The translations under genes and the position numbers were made by a program. Below the pieces are notes generated by a model. That model was not told where the DNA came from. It saw only the letters and a program-made list of their open reading frames with translations, and did not search any database. This document shows positions 27,146 to 36,434 of a DNA stretch of 64,000 nt, piece by piece. Source of the DNA: Bacillus sp. DTU_2020_1000418_1_SI_GHA_SEK_038 (GTDB lineage: Bacteria; Bacillota; Bacilli; Bacillales; Cytobacillaceae); NCBI RefSeq assembly GCF_032341175.1, contig NZ_CP135435.1, positions 1,860,001 through 1,924,000 on the forward strand, given 5' to 3'. Each line of letters opens with the position of its first letter. Position 1 is the stretch's first letter.

Positions 27146-27760
27146 GTGGATAAGGTACTAGAAGAGAAAGAAGAAAAAAAACAATCAAGATTCCAAGGTT
27201 TCATATTTGTTGTCTTTATCCCGCTGTTATTTGCGATTACAGTAGCCCTTATAGTGATGACCATCCTCGGGGTTAATGTTTTTGAAATAACAAAGGAATA
27301 CGGTCAGAAAATTCCATTTATATCATCTGCAATCAATGATGAAAGTCCCGAAAGCTTTGAGGCGCTGGAGTCAAAAATGATTGAACTTGAAGCGGAAATT
27401 AAAGACCGGGAAGCGAAAATTTCCAAGCTTGAAACCCAGATCGAGAGTAAAGACGAAGAAATTTCACAAGTACAAATTGAAAAAGAACGACTTGAAGAAG
27501 AAATTATCGAATTAACAGCAATGAAAGAAGAAAATAAACGGGCATTCAAGGATATTATCAAAACTTATGAAACGATTTCAGCAAAGAAGGCTGCTCCTAT
27601 TCTTTCACAAATGAGTGAGGAAGAGGCTTTGCAAATCCTTTCAAGCATTAAAGCTGATACATTAGCAGCCATTATGGAAAAGATGAATCCGGAAGATGCA
27701 GCCCGGTACACGGAACTGTTAACAGCGAACGCTGAAAATCAGTTGCAAAATTCTCCATAA
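27146..27760 (+). CDS. ylxF: YlxF, MotE/MgtE-N-like flagellar operon membrane protein
   Basis: The start is GTG after GGTGG; the product is 204 residues. A basic N-terminus is followed by one transmembrane helix (about residues 23-45), then a long coiled coil (residues 68-135). The C-terminal domain resembles the MgtE intracellular N domain (APILSQMSEEEALQILSSI, then AAIMEKMNPEDAARYTELL). MotE of alphaproteobacteria has a similar plan and assists MotC, but the Bacillus role is not established. It sits between fliJ and fliK as in B. subtilis. Confidence 0.88.
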   Translation: MDKVLEEKEEKKQSRFQGFIFVVFIPLLFAITVALIVMTILGVNVFEITKEYGQKIPFISSAINDESPESFEALESKMIELEAEIKDREAKISKLETQIESKDEEISQVQIEKERLEEEIIELTAMKEENKRAFKDIIKTYETISAKKAAPILSQMSEEEALQILSSIKADTLAAIMEKMNPEDAARYTELLTANAENQLQNSP

Positions 27761-27792
27761 TGTTAAAGAGTTAAATGAAAGGGGGTGGAAAA

Positions 27793-29031
27793 ATGGAAAT
27801 GACCGGACTAGGAGCAATTCATACAATTGTATCCAATAACGGAAATTCAGCTTCACCTGGTAAAGTCCCAAGCGGATTTGGCGCTTTGGTTGCAGGATTA
27901 ATGGGGAATTCACCAACCCCAGTACAAACTGATATTTCTACAAATAATTTACCAAGTGATGAACTTGGACATTTACTTCAATTTCTACAGATAACAGATG
28001 TATTTGAACTTGAAAATGGGGCTGAACTTCTTGGAGAAACCTCAATAGGTAATGCAGAGATCATCAAAATAATTGAAGATCAGCTGAATCTATCATCTGA
28101 TGAACTTTTGGAGCTATTAAGTAAATTTTACAGTGATATCAGTCCGTCAGCAAAGATTGAAAAATCAAGAGACGAGGATGAATCACAAATAGATATGATC
28201 CTTGCACTCATCGGATCGATTATTTCTATTCAAAAGCAAGAAATGAAAATAGAACCGAATAGAGACTTTGGACAAGCAATGAAAGCAATCAAACTATTTG
28301 AGCTGTTATCTGCACATCAGGATTCTTTAGGTAATCAGTTTAAGTTAAAAGAATTCATGAAGAATATCTCTGAAAAGCTAGAAATGGCATTAAATAATAC
28401 AAATTCCTCTGAAAGAGGGGAGTTTGCAAAGAAAACCTTTCAAGCCCTTGTAAATGAATTGAATGGAAAGGCTGTTGCGGTCACCGACAAGGCGGGGGAA
28501 CATATTGCTAAAGCTTTGAATAAATCTGAGCCTGTTAATCATCAAGGATTCATTCAATTTCAGCAATTATCAAAACCTGAGCAGCTAACTATGCTATCAA
28601 GTACTGGCAGACCTGTTTCAGCCGAGCAGCTGATTGAACAGTTTGAATCCATTCTATCTAAAAGCCAATTGCTGAAAAGCGGAGGGACTCAAAGGTTATT
28701 CCTTAAGTTAAATCCAGAACATCTCGGTTCACTTAGAATAGAGCTAATTCAAAAGGATTCAAATATCATTGCCCGAATTCTTACTTCCACAGGTAATGCA
28801 AAAGATTTGATGGAGTCGCATTTGAACGGGTTAAGACAAGCCTTCCAATCGCAAAACATTCAAGTGGAGAGAATTGAAATTTCTCAAGCTTTTACTTCTC
28901 AGGAACGCAGCTATAACCGTGAAGGGCAACATCAAGGTCAGGAAAGACAGCAACAGGATGAGCGTCAAGAAAAACAATCAGGAGATTTTAACCACTCATT
29001 CGAAGAAGCACTTCTTAATACAGAAGCTTAG
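27793..29031 (+). CDS. fliK: Flagellar hook-length control protein FliK
   Basis: FliK measures the hook and triggers the FlhB switch. ATG 27793 follows AAAGGGGGTGG; product 412 residues. The N-terminal two-thirds is low in conservation. The C-terminal domain (about residues 295-375) has the core LFLKLNPEHLGSLRIELIQKD and the segment LMESHLNGLRQAFQSQNIQVERIEI. A Gln/Arg-rich tail follows. Compare ylqG at 7593, which looks like a diverged relative. Confidence 0.93.
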   Translation: MEMTGLGAIHTIVSNNGNSASPGKVPSGFGALVAGLMGNSPTPVQTDISTNNLPSDELGHLLQFLQITDVFELENGAELLGETSIGNAEIIKIIEDQLNLSSDELLELLSKFYSDISPSAKIEKSRDEDESQIDMILALIGSIISIQKQEMKIEPNRDFGQAMKAIKLFELLSAHQDSLGNQFKLKEFMKNISEKLEMALNNTNSSERGEFAKKTFQALVNELNGKAVAVTDKAGEHIAKALNKSEPVNHQGFIQFQQLSKPEQLTMLSSTGRPVSAEQLIEQFESILSKSQLLKSGGTQRLFLKLNPEHLGSLRIELIQKDSNIIARILTSTGNAKDLMESHLNGLRQAFQSQNIQVERIEISQAFTSQERSYNREGQHQGQERQQQDERQEKQSGDFNHSFEEALLNTEA

Positions 29032-29042
29032 GTGTGATAAAA

Positions 29043-29678
29043 ATGACTAATACGATTGATTCGTCTTTAATGCTATCAAGCTATCAGAAAGAACAGAGAA
29101 AAACTGGCTCGGATGTTTTAGGGAAAGATGATTTTCTAAAAATTCTAATGGTCCAGCTGCAAAATCAGGACCCGATGAATCCGATGCAGGATAAAGACTT
29201 CATTGCCCAAATGGCAACATTCTCAACATTAGAGCAAATAACGAATATGGGAAAATCAATGGATAAATTCGTGAAGGTTCAGGAGCAAAGTCAATTAATT
29301 GCCTATAACCAATTTGTCGGCAAGGACATTACATGGCATAAAGTCTCTGAAGCAAAGGAACAGGGTGGAACTCCTGTAATAGAAGAAGGAACAGGGAGAG
29401 TAGCATCCGTTCAGTTTAAGGATAACAATGTTCTTTTTATCTTAGATGATGGAACGAAATTAGAACCGGGCAATATTTCGCAAATTAATGAAACATCAAA
29501 AGAAAATGCGATGGTTCAAGCGAGCATGATGATTGGAAAATCCGTTACATACTTAGCAGATAAAGCAGAAAAAACAGGATTAGTTAAATCAGTTTCCTTT
29601 AAAGATGGAAAAACTCTGTTTCAGCTAGATGATGAAACAACAACCATCACTGCTTCACAAATAACAAAAATAGAATAA
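29043..29678 (+). CDS. flgD: Flagellar hook assembly scaffold FlgD
   Basis: FlgD caps the growing hook. ATG 29043 lies 8 bases after AGGTG; GTG at 29034 is less favoured. The 211 residues carry the family block LGKDDFLKILMVQLQNQDPMNPM followed by DKDFIAQMATFSTLEQI. Two similar segments follow (SVQFKDNNVLFILDDGTKL and SVSFKDGKTLFQLDDETTT), an internal duplication of beta structure. Confidence 0.95.
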   Translation: MTNTIDSSLMLSSYQKEQRKTGSDVLGKDDFLKILMVQLQNQDPMNPMQDKDFIAQMATFSTLEQITNMGKSMDKFVKVQEQSQLIAYNQFVGKDITWHKVSEAKEQGGTPVIEEGTGRVASVQFKDNNVLFILDDGTKLEPGNISQINETSKENAMVQASMMIGKSVTYLADKAEKTGLVKSVSFKDGKTLFQLDDETTTITASQITKIE

Positions 29679-29693
29679 TGAGAAGGTGATTGA

Positions 29694-30083
29694 ATGGATA
29701 AAATGATGTTTCATCCGATTCAATCGAAAGCCGTTTTAAGCCCGAAGGCCAAACCATTTAAGCCAGAATTGCAAAGCTCTCAAAAATTTGCCGCCCATCT
29801 ACAAACGGCTCTTCATCCACAAGGTAAATTAATAGTGAGTAAACACGCACAGGATCGCATGCAGCAAAGAGGCATTCAAATTAATGAATCTCACTGGAAG
29901 CAAATTGCAGACAAAGTTCTCGAAGCTAGACAAAAGGGTGTAAATGAATCACTCGTATTGCTTAAAGATGCGGCACTCATTGTCAGCGCCAAAAACAATA
30001 CAGTGATCACGGCAATGGATCGGGAAGAAGCCCGAACACAAATATTCACAAATATTAATGGCACTATTCTTTTAGATCAATAA
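29694..30083 (+). CDS. Small flagellar operon protein (TIGR02530-type) between flgD and flgE
   Basis: This 129-residue protein matches, by recall, a family called simply flagellar operon protein in Firmicutes and spirochetes. Conserved-looking features are LIVSKHAQDRMQQRGIQINESHW, VLEARQKGVNESLVLLKDAALIVS and NTVITAMDREEA. The first 45 residues are probably disordered. It has an AAGGTG site, no signal peptide and no membrane segment. Its placement between hook cap and hook suggests a soluble hook-assembly or export factor, but no function is known. Confidence 0.82.
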   Translation: MDKMMFHPIQSKAVLSPKAKPFKPELQSSQKFAAHLQTALHPQGKLIVSKHAQDRMQQRGIQINESHWKQIADKVLEARQKGVNESLVLLKDAALIVSAKNNTVITAMDREEARTQIFTNINGTILLDQ

Positions 30084-30161
30084 ATAAGGGCTGGACCTTT
30101 TTTAGGAAGCCTAAGCTGCGGAATGACAGAAGCAGCTACATACGAAAGGAGCAAAACTATA

Positions 30162-31358
30162 ATGCTACGTTCAATGTATTCAGGGATAAGCGGATTGAAA
30201 AATTTCCAGACAAAGCTTGATGTTATTGGGAATAATATTGCTAACGTTAATACTGCGGGATTTAAAAAAGGTCGTGTAACTTTCAAGGATACAATGAATC
30301 AAATGGTAACTGGAGCAAGTGCCGCAACTGAGAACCGTGGAGGTACAAATCCAATACAGGTCGGTTTAGGGTCTTCGCTAGCAACAATTGATACCATTCA
30401 TACTGGTTCTAGTTTACAAACTACTAATCGCACCCTTGATTTAGGAATTGATGGGGATGGATACTTTGTTGTTAAAGATGGTCAACAAACTTTTTATACA
30501 AGAGCAGGAAATTTTTATTTAGATGATAACGGGACCCTTGTTAATGCAAATGGCTTAAAAGTACAAGCCTATAATAATGGAGTACTTGAGGATATTAAAG
30601 TGAATGTTAATGCTACATTGCCTCCATTGGCAACTGATGAAATAAAATTGGAAGGAAGTTTACCTGATCCAACAACTGTTTTAGCTGGAGCAACTAGTGA
30701 GGTGCAACAAATGAAAGTTGTTGATACTAATGGTGTTGAACATACTTTAGATTATCAGTATGTTGAGAATAACGGAGCCTGGGAAATTCATTTATCAAAC
30801 CAAATGGCGAACCCTCCGGTACCAGCACAGGTAATTGCATTACCTTATAATGCGGCAAATACACCACCATATACTAGTAATCCTACGTCTTTCAATTTGA
30901 CAACTCTTGGACTTCCAACAGGGACAGTCAATATAAGCGTAGACACTTTGAAACAAGAGGGCGATTCTATTACAGCCCAAGCAAATCCTAATGGAAATTT
31001 ATCAGGTAAATTAGAAAGCTTTAGTATTGGACCAACTGGCGAGGTAAGTGGAGTATATTCAAATGGATTGATAAGAAATCAAGGTGTATTAGCATTAGCA
31101 AAATTTAGTAATACCTCTGGATTATTGAAAGCTGGCAACAATTTATTTCAAGAAACAATTAATTCAGGTACCGCAAATATTAATGTCCCTGGAAGTGGTC
31201 GCGGTTCAATCGCTGCTGGAGCTCTCGAAATGTCCAACGTAGACCTTTCCGAAGAGTTCACTGAAATGATCACAGCCCAGCGTGGTTTCCAGGCAAATAC
31301 AAGAATTATCACAACTTCAGACGAAATTTTACAAGAGTTAGTTAACCTAAAACGATAG
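30162..31358 (+). CDS. flgE: Flagellar hook protein FlgE
   Basis: FlgE builds the hook. ATG 30162 follows AAAGGAG and gives 398 residues; ATG 30123 upstream is rejected. The N-terminal axial motif reads LRSMYSGISGLKNFQTKLDVIGNNIANVNTAGFKKG (36 residues; key elements SMYSGISGL and NNIANVNT.GFK). The C-terminus carries SNVDLSEEFTEMITAQRGFQ and NTRIITTSDEILQELVNLKR. The middle is a variable beta-rich insert, which makes it longer than the B. subtilis hook protein as I recall it. Confidence 0.95.
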   Translation: MLRSMYSGISGLKNFQTKLDVIGNNIANVNTAGFKKGRVTFKDTMNQMVTGASAATENRGGTNPIQVGLGSSLATIDTIHTGSSLQTTNRTLDLGIDGDGYFVVKDGQQTFYTRAGNFYLDDNGTLVNANGLKVQAYNNGVLEDIKVNVNATLPPLATDEIKLEGSLPDPTTVLAGATSEVQQMKVVDTNGVEHTLDYQYVENNGAWEIHLSNQMANPPVPAQVIALPYNAANTPPYTSNPTSFNLTTLGLPTGTVNISVDTLKQEGDSITAQANPNGNLSGKLESFSIGPTGEVSGVYSNGLIRNQGVLALAKFSNTSGLLKAGNNLFQETINSGTANINVPGSGRGSIAAGALEMSNVDLSEEFTEMITAQRGFQANTRIITTSDEILQELVNLKR

Positions 31359-31411
31359 GTAAGGGAGGGACAGGGTCTTGAGGCTTGGATCTCGGGGCCC
31401 TGAACATAACA

Positions 31412-31633
31412 TTGATTAAAGTTAGTCGCCTAAATGGAAAACCATTTACACTAAATGCAGTGTTTATCGAAACGATAGAGTCATTTCCCGATACAACCAT
31501 CACACTAACGAATGGGCGTAAATATGTTGTAAAAGAATCGGAGGATGCTGTTTCGAAACTAGTAAAGGAATTCTATCAATCTGTCAGCCTTTTCGGGCAG
31601 CAGCAAATGGGAGAAAGAGAGAATGAAGAATAA
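31412..31633 (+). CDS. swrD: Swarming motility protein SwrD (FlbD family)
   Basis: SwrD supports motor torque in swarming Bacillus. The family normally starts MI.xTRLNG; TTG 31412 gives [17 protein letters not shown] and 73 residues. An earlier TTG at 31385 has a nearer AGGG site and would add nine residues, so the start is uncertain. Other conserved parts are [26 protein letters not shown]. The 3' end overlaps fliL by 11 bases. Confidence 0.88.
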   Translation: MIKVSRLNGKPFTLNAVFIETIESFPDTTITLTNGRKYVVKESEDAVSKLVKEFYQSVSLFGQQQMGERENEE

Positions 31634-32051
31634 TAAGCTGGTCATGATCATGTTAATATTGCTTGTGGCTATTGCCTTAGTTGGAGCAGTCGCGGTTATT
31701 ATTGTTAAGCAGCTTAATGATAATTCTGGTCCGAAAGAACCGACAATTGATGAAGTTTTAGAGGCATCTGTGGACGTTCCGCAAATCACAACTAATTTAG
31801 CAAGCAATGATTTCATCCGTATTTCATTTAAAATTCAAACAGATAGTAAAAAAGCAAAAGAGGAACTAGAAAAAAGAGATTTTCAAGTTAAAGACATCAT
31901 TATCCAAGAACTATCTGAAATGACAGCCGAAGATATTCAAGGTAAAGAGGGTCAAAAAAAGCTAAAAGATGATTTAAAGGGAAAAATTAATACGATTTTG
32001 CAAAAAGGTGAAGTGGAACAGGTATATATTACTGAAAATCTCCTCCAATAG
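31623..32051 (+). CDS. fliL: Flagellar basal body-associated protein FliL
   Basis: FliL surrounds the stators and affects torque. The 142 residues have one transmembrane helix (residues 5-25: [22 protein letters not shown]). An extracytoplasmic domain follows, with [38 protein letters not shown] (38 residues; key elements [15 protein letters not shown] and IIQELS). The GGGAGA site sits inside swrD. Confidence 0.93.
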   Translation: MKNNKLVMIMLILLVAIALVGAVAVIIVKQLNDNSGPKEPTIDEVLEASVDVPQITTNLASNDFIRISFKIQTDSKKAKEELEKRDFQVKDIIIQELSEMTAEDIQGKEGQKKLKDDLKGKINTILQKGEVEQVYITENLLQ

Positions 32052-32097
32052 AACATCATTATTAAAATTTATAGTCAAAGGCTGGAGGTGAGATTTC

Positions 32098-33099
32098 ATG
32101 TCAGGAGAAGTTTTATCACAGAGTGAAATAGATGCGCTGCTTTCTGCATTGTCAACAGGAGAAATGGATGCAGAGGAACTTAAAAAAGAGCAGACTGAGA
32201 AAAAAGTAAAGGTTTATGACTTTAAAAGGGCGCTGCGCTTTTCAAAGGATCAAATTAGAAGTTTAACAAGGATCCATGAAAACTTTGCAAGGCTATTAAC
32301 TACTTTCTTCTCTGCACAATTAAGAACTTATGTCCAAATTACTGTCGCATCAGCCGATCAGATTCCATATGAAGAGTTTATTAGATCCATCCCAAAAATG
32401 ACAATTTTAAATGTTTTTGAGGTGCCCCCTTTGGATGGCAGAATCCTGATGGAAGTCAATCCTAATATTGCTTACGCATTAATGGATAGAATGATGGGCG
32501 GAAAAGGTTCGAGTATAAATAAGGTTGATACTTTAACAGAAATAGAAACAAAAATTATGTCTGCCACTTTTGAACGAGCATTTGAGAATTATATGGAAGC
32601 CTGGAGCACCATTGAAGAAATTGATCCGCAGCTAATGGATTTTGAAGTGAATCCTCAATTTCTGCAAATGGTATCGCCGAATGAAACGGTTGTAGTGATC
32701 TCGTTAAATACGACAATTGGTGAAACGAGCGGTATGATGAATATTTGTATTCCACATGTCGTTCTTGAACCAATTATTCCGAAGCTATCTGTCCATTATT
32801 GGATGCAAACAGATAAAAAAGATAGAGTTCCTGAGGAGTTAGACAGGCTTGAAAAGCATATCCATCGTGCAGAAGTATCCATTGTTGGAGAACTTGGCAC
32901 TTCTGAAATCAGCATTCAAGATTTTCTTATGTTAGATATCGGTGATGTGATCGAGCTAAATAAACCAATTGATCAGCCTTTACTCATTAAAGTGGGCGAT
33001 ATACCTAAATTTATCGGACAGCCAGGCAAAGTAAACAAAAAACTTGCTATTCAAGTATTAGACATCGTGAAAGGGGGAGACGACGATGATGAGCGATGA
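32098..33099 (+). CDS. fliM: Flagellar motor switch protein FliM
   Basis: FliM is the C-ring protein that receives CheY-P. The 333-residue protein begins with the CheY-P binding peptide VLSQSEIDALLSAL. The middle CheC-like domain begins around VYDFKRALRFSKDQI and includes MDRMMGGKG. The C-terminal SpoA domain contains ISIQDFLMLDIGDVIELNKPI. The GGAGGTGAG site supports the start. The end overlaps fliY by 14 bases. Confidence 0.97.
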   Translation: MSGEVLSQSEIDALLSALSTGEMDAEELKKEQTEKKVKVYDFKRALRFSKDQIRSLTRIHENFARLLTTFFSAQLRTYVQITVASADQIPYEEFIRSIPKMTILNVFEVPPLDGRILMEVNPNIAYALMDRMMGGKGSSINKVDTLTEIETKIMSATFERAFENYMEAWSTIEEIDPQLMDFEVNPQFLQMVSPNETVVVISLNTTIGETSGMMNICIPHVVLEPIIPKLSVHYWMQTDKKDRVPEELDRLEKHIHRAEVSIVGELGTSEISIQDFLMLDIGDVIELNKPIDQPLLIKVGDIPKFIGQPGKVNKKLAIQVLDIVKGGDDDDER

Positions 33100-34411
33100 T
33101 ATGCTTTCACAAGATGAAATTGATGCGCTATTACGCGGGGTAGATGACGATGATGAGACTGAATTATTTGATGAAACCTTAAATGTAGAAGACTTCCTAT
33201 CTCCAATGGAGCAGGATGCTTTAGGAGAAATTGGGAACATTTCATTTGGAAGCTCAGCAACAGCATTGTCAACCTTACTGAACCAAAAAGTAGAAATAAC
33301 GACACCATCAGTAACGACCATACCGCCTAGAAAATTGCATGAAGAATTCCCGCATCCATACGTTGCGATCCAAGTTAGTTATACAGAAGGATTTTCAGGC
33401 AGTAATTTATTAGTCATTAAACAAACAGATGCTGCGATTATTGCAGATTTAATGTTAGGCGGAAATGGACAAAACCCTGCTGATCTTATGGGGGAAATTC
33501 AGCTAAGTGCTGTGCAGGAAGCAATGAACCAAATGATGGGATCTGCAGCAACTTCAATGTCTACCATTTTTAGCAAAAGAGTTGATATTTCACCTCCTTC
33601 GATTGATATTTTAGATATTCCGCAGGGAGAGGGAACAAATCGAATTCCTGGAGAAGATATATTGGTAAAAATATCCTTCCGGTTGAAGATCGGGGATTTA
33701 ATTGACTCTAATATTATGCAGCTTTTGCCACTGCAATTTGCTAAAAGTTTAGTCAATGAATTGTTAAATCCGGGAGGAGAACCAGAGAATATTTCAGGTA
33801 CAATGAAAGAAGCCGAGGATTCCTTCCCAGCCTATCAGGACTCTGAATTGACACTAAATAAACAGCCTGCAGAGATATACGCTCAGGACAATGTCTATTC
33901 ACAAAACAATTATTCAGAAAGAGAAATGGTTCCATCAAATGGGGGTTGGCAGCAAGCGCCTCAAGCTCAACAAGCTCAACAGGTACATCAAGCATATCAG
34001 GCGCAACCAGCATTCTACCCGCCGCCACAAGCAGTGAACCATCAAAATGGTCCACAGCATTTTGGTTCTGCTTTGCCTGGGGGAGTACAGCCGACTGTTC
34101 AGCCTGCAGTATTTTCAAGCTTTGAACCATATTCGCTCCAAGAATCTGAATCAAAAAATTTAAACATGCTGCTTGATATACCGTTGCAAGTAACTGTTGA
34201 ACTAGGAAGAACAAAACGATCAGTGAAAGAAATTCTTGAGTTATCTGCTGGATCGATCATTGAATTAGATAAACTTGCAGGGGAACCCGTAGATATTCTA
34301 GTCAATAATCGCCTTATCGCTCAAGGAGAGGTCGTTGTGATTGACGAGAACTTCGGAGTTCGTGTAACAGATATTATTAGTCAAAGTGACCGAATTAAAA
34401 AACTTAAATAA
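33086..34411 (+). CDS. fliY: Motor switch and CheY-P phosphatase FliY
   Basis: FliY replaces FliN in Bacillus and also dephosphorylates CheY-P. The 441 residues start with a FliM-like peptide (MLSQDEIDALLRGV). Two CheC-type active-site halves follow: QDALGEIGNISFGSSATAL and VQEAMNQMMGSAATSMST. After a Gln/Ala/Pro-rich linker of about 100 residues (positions 230-340, several QAQQ runs) comes the FliN/SpoA domain LDIPLQVTVELGRTKRSVKE. The GGGGGAG site lies in the end of fliM. Confidence 0.96.
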   Translation: MMSDDMLSQDEIDALLRGVDDDDETELFDETLNVEDFLSPMEQDALGEIGNISFGSSATALSTLLNQKVEITTPSVTTIPPRKLHEEFPHPYVAIQVSYTEGFSGSNLLVIKQTDAAIIADLMLGGNGQNPADLMGEIQLSAVQEAMNQMMGSAATSMSTIFSKRVDISPPSIDILDIPQGEGTNRIPGEDILVKISFRLKIGDLIDSNIMQLLPLQFAKSLVNELLNPGGEPENISGTMKEAEDSFPAYQDSELTLNKQPAEIYAQDNVYSQNNYSEREMVPSNGGWQQAPQAQQAQQVHQAYQAQPAFYPPPQAVNHQNGPQHFGSALPGGVQPTVQPAVFSSFEPYSLQESESKNLNMLLDIPLQVTVELGRTKRSVKEILELSAGSIIELDKLAGEPVDILVNNRLIAQGEVVVIDENFGVRVTDIISQSDRIKKLK

Positions 34412-34429
34412 GCACGGGGGTTAACAGAG

Positions 34430-34792
34430 ATGGCTCACAAAATTTTAATTGTAGATGATGCAGCTTTTATGAGAATGATGATTAAGGATATTCTTTCAAA
34501 AAATGGATATGAAGTAGTCGGAGAAGCAGCCGATGGTGCACAGGCAGTTGAAAAATATAAAGAATCACAGCCTGACTTAGTGACAATGGATATTACGATG
34601 CCGGAAATGGATGGAATTACTGCTCTTAAAGAAATAAAAAAAATTAATCCGAATGCGAAGGTTATTATGTGTTCAGCGATGGGGCAGCAAGCAATGGTTA
34701 TTGATGCAATCCAAGCTGGGGCAAAGGATTTTATCGTAAAACCATTCCAGGCTGACCGTGTGATTGAGGCTATTTCCAAAACTTTGGGCTAA
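34430..34792 (+). CDS. cheY: Chemotaxis response regulator CheY
   Basis: CheY-P binds FliM and controls rotation. The 120-residue single receiver domain has Asp9 and Asp10 (ILIVDDAAFMR), phospho-acceptor Asp54 in VTMDITMPEMDG, the Ser/Thr position in MCSAMGQQ, and Lys104 in DFIVKPF. No output domain is present. It is flanked by fliY and fliZ as in B. subtilis. Confidence 0.97.
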   Translation: MAHKILIVDDAAFMRMMIKDILSKNGYEVVGEAADGAQAVEKYKESQPDLVTMDITMPEMDGITALKEIKKINPNAKVIMCSAMGQQAMVIDAIQAGAKDFIVKPFQADRVIEAISKTLG

Positions 34793-34821
34793 TGAATATT
34801 TCATTTAGAGGGTGCAGTATA

Positions 34822-35481
34822 TTGCAATATTTCAAGCGGACAATTTTTTCGCTGTTTTTAATAAGCTTTGCTCTGCTAGGGATTCATGCACCAGCCTATG
34901 CAGAGCAAGTAAATAGCGTAAAAGATTGTATAGAACATCCAGATACATGTGATCAAGATCAGATTCCTCAAAAACAGGAAACAACCAAGAATGAACAGCC
35001 AGTTAAGGTTGGATTGAATGCTTTTGATTTTGTCAAAATGATTTTTGCCACTGTCTTTGTTGTCGGACTATTATATTTTCTGCTTAAATTCATTAATAAA
35101 AAAAGTAAGATGTATAAAAGCTCGCAGCTTGTTGAGAATTTAGGCGGAACGGCACTTGGCACAAACCGTTCCATTCAATTAATAAAGGTAGGAAACCGGA
35201 TTTTAGTTGTAGGTGTAGGGGAAAATATCCAGCTATTGATGGAAATTGAAGATCAGGAGGAGTATAATCAGCTCCTATCCGATTATAACGAAAAGATGGA
35301 ACAGCTTGTACAACCAAGCGATATTGTGACAAAGGTTCTTCAACTAAGAAAAAATGTACAGCCAGATGAAAAACCAGGGAACCACTTTCAAAGTTTACTC
35401 AAACAACAATTGGAAGATATCACAAAAGGAAGAAAGCAATTATATAAAGAAATGGAGAAGAAAGGGACAGACGAGCAATGA
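34822..35481 (+). CDS. fliZ: Flagellar biosynthetic protein FliZ/FliO
   Basis: Bacillus FliZ corresponds to FliO, which helps assemble FliP in the export gate. The TTG at 34822 lies 7 bases after AGAGGGTG and is preferred; ATG 34792 overlaps the cheY stop, lacks a site and would add ten residues. The 219 residues have a signal peptide ending PAYA|EQ. A transmembrane helix follows (MIFATVFVVGLLYFLLKFI), then the FliO domain (LVENLGGTALGTNRSIQLIKVGNRILVVGV, 30 residues; key elements LGTNRSIQL and LVVGV). Confidence 0.9.
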   Translation: MQYFKRTIFSLFLISFALLGIHAPAYAEQVNSVKDCIEHPDTCDQDQIPQKQETTKNEQPVKVGLNAFDFVKMIFATVFVVGLLYFLLKFINKKSKMYKSSQLVENLGGTALGTNRSIQLIKVGNRILVVGVGENIQLLMEIEDQEEYNQLLSDYNEKMEQLVQPSDIVTKVLQLRKNVQPDEKPGNHFQSLLKQQLEDITKGRKQLYKEMEKKGTDEQ

Positions 35482-36143
35482 ATGAATTTATGGAGTTTTT
35501 TAACAATAGTTCGCCTGCCAATGTTTCAACATCTGTGAAGCTCATATTAATGCTTACAGTTTTATCATTGGCACCCGGTATTCTCATTTTAATGACTTGC
35601 TTTACAAGAATAATAATTGTTCTCTCCTTTGTCAGAACGGCGCTTGCCACACAGCAAATGCCCCCTAATCAAGTTCTAATCGGACTGGCTTTATTTCTTT
35701 CATTTTTTATTATGGCACCTACTTTTCAGCAGGTAAATGAAGAAGCACTTACACCGCTTTTTAATGAAGAAATTAACTTAGAACAAGCATACGAAAAAGC
35801 CGCGATTCCATTTAAGGAATTTATGAGTGCTCATACGAGGCAAAAGGATTTAGCTTTGTTCCTTGAATATTCAAAAGCAGAAGCACCTAAATCAATAGAG
35901 GACATTCCATTAACAGCTCTTGTCCCGGCTTTTGCCATTAGTGAAATAAAAACGGCGTTCCAAATTGGATTTATGATTTTTATTCCATTTCTTGTAATTG
36001 ATATGGTGGTAGCTAGTGTTCTTATGTCAATGGGTATGATGATGCTGCCCCCAGTGATGATTTCATTGCCCTTTAAAATATTATTATTTGTTCTAGTAGA
36101 TGGATGGTATCTCGTTGTCAAATCTCTTTTACAAAGCTTTTAA
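35478..36143 (+). CDS. fliP: Flagellar export gate protein FliP
   Basis: FliP forms the core of the export channel with FliQ and FliR. The 221 residues show four hydrophobic helices and the FliP signatures MLTVLSLAPGILILMTCFTR and RTALATQQMPPNQVLIGLALF. Near the C-terminus are IDMVVASVLMSMGMMMLPPVM and KILLFVLVDGW. The start overlaps the fliZ stop by 4 bases. Confidence 0.97.
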   Translation: MNEFMEFFNNSSPANVSTSVKLILMLTVLSLAPGILILMTCFTRIIIVLSFVRTALATQQMPPNQVLIGLALFLSFFIMAPTFQQVNEEALTPLFNEEINLEQAYEKAAIPFKEFMSAHTRQKDLALFLEYSKAEAPKSIEDIPLTALVPAFAISEIKTAFQIGFMIFIPFLVIDMVVASVLMSMGMMMLPPVMISLPFKILLFVLVDGWYLVVKSLLQSF

Positions 36144-36160
36144 GCAGGTGAAAATAATAA

Positions 36161-36430
36161 ATGACTCCTGAATCCGTAATAACAATTGCAGAACAAGGCA
36201 TTATAACGGTATTAATGATTAGTGGCCCTTTGTTGGTGCTTGCCCTAGTTGTAGGGTTAATCGTCAGTATCTTTCAGGCAACTACACAAATTCAAGAACA
36301 GACACTGGCGTTTATTCCAAAAATTGTTGCTGTGTTAGCCGGACTTGTTTTCTTCGGTCCATGGATGCTCAGTCATATGCTTTCATATGCTGGCGAGATA
36401 TTTTCGAATTTAACTAGATTTATAGGATGA
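36161..36430 (+). CDS. fliQ: Flagellar export gate protein FliQ
   Basis: This 89-residue export gate subunit has two transmembrane helices and the family segments ISGPLLVLALVVGLIVSIFQATTQIQEQTL (30 residues; key elements GLIVSIFQATTQIQEQTL) and FIPKIVAV. It lies between fliP and fliR. Confidence 0.96.
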   Translation: MTPESVITIAEQGIITVLMISGPLLVLALVVGLIVSIFQATTQIQEQTLAFIPKIVAVLAGLVFFGPWMLSHMLSYAGEIFSNLTRFIG

Positions 36431-36434
36431 TCAT

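Noticed and set aside
33753..34214. Minus-strand frame opposite the fliY linker (153 codons)
   Set aside because: It arises from the Gln/Ala-rich repeats of fliY read backwards; no ribosome site or homology is apparent.
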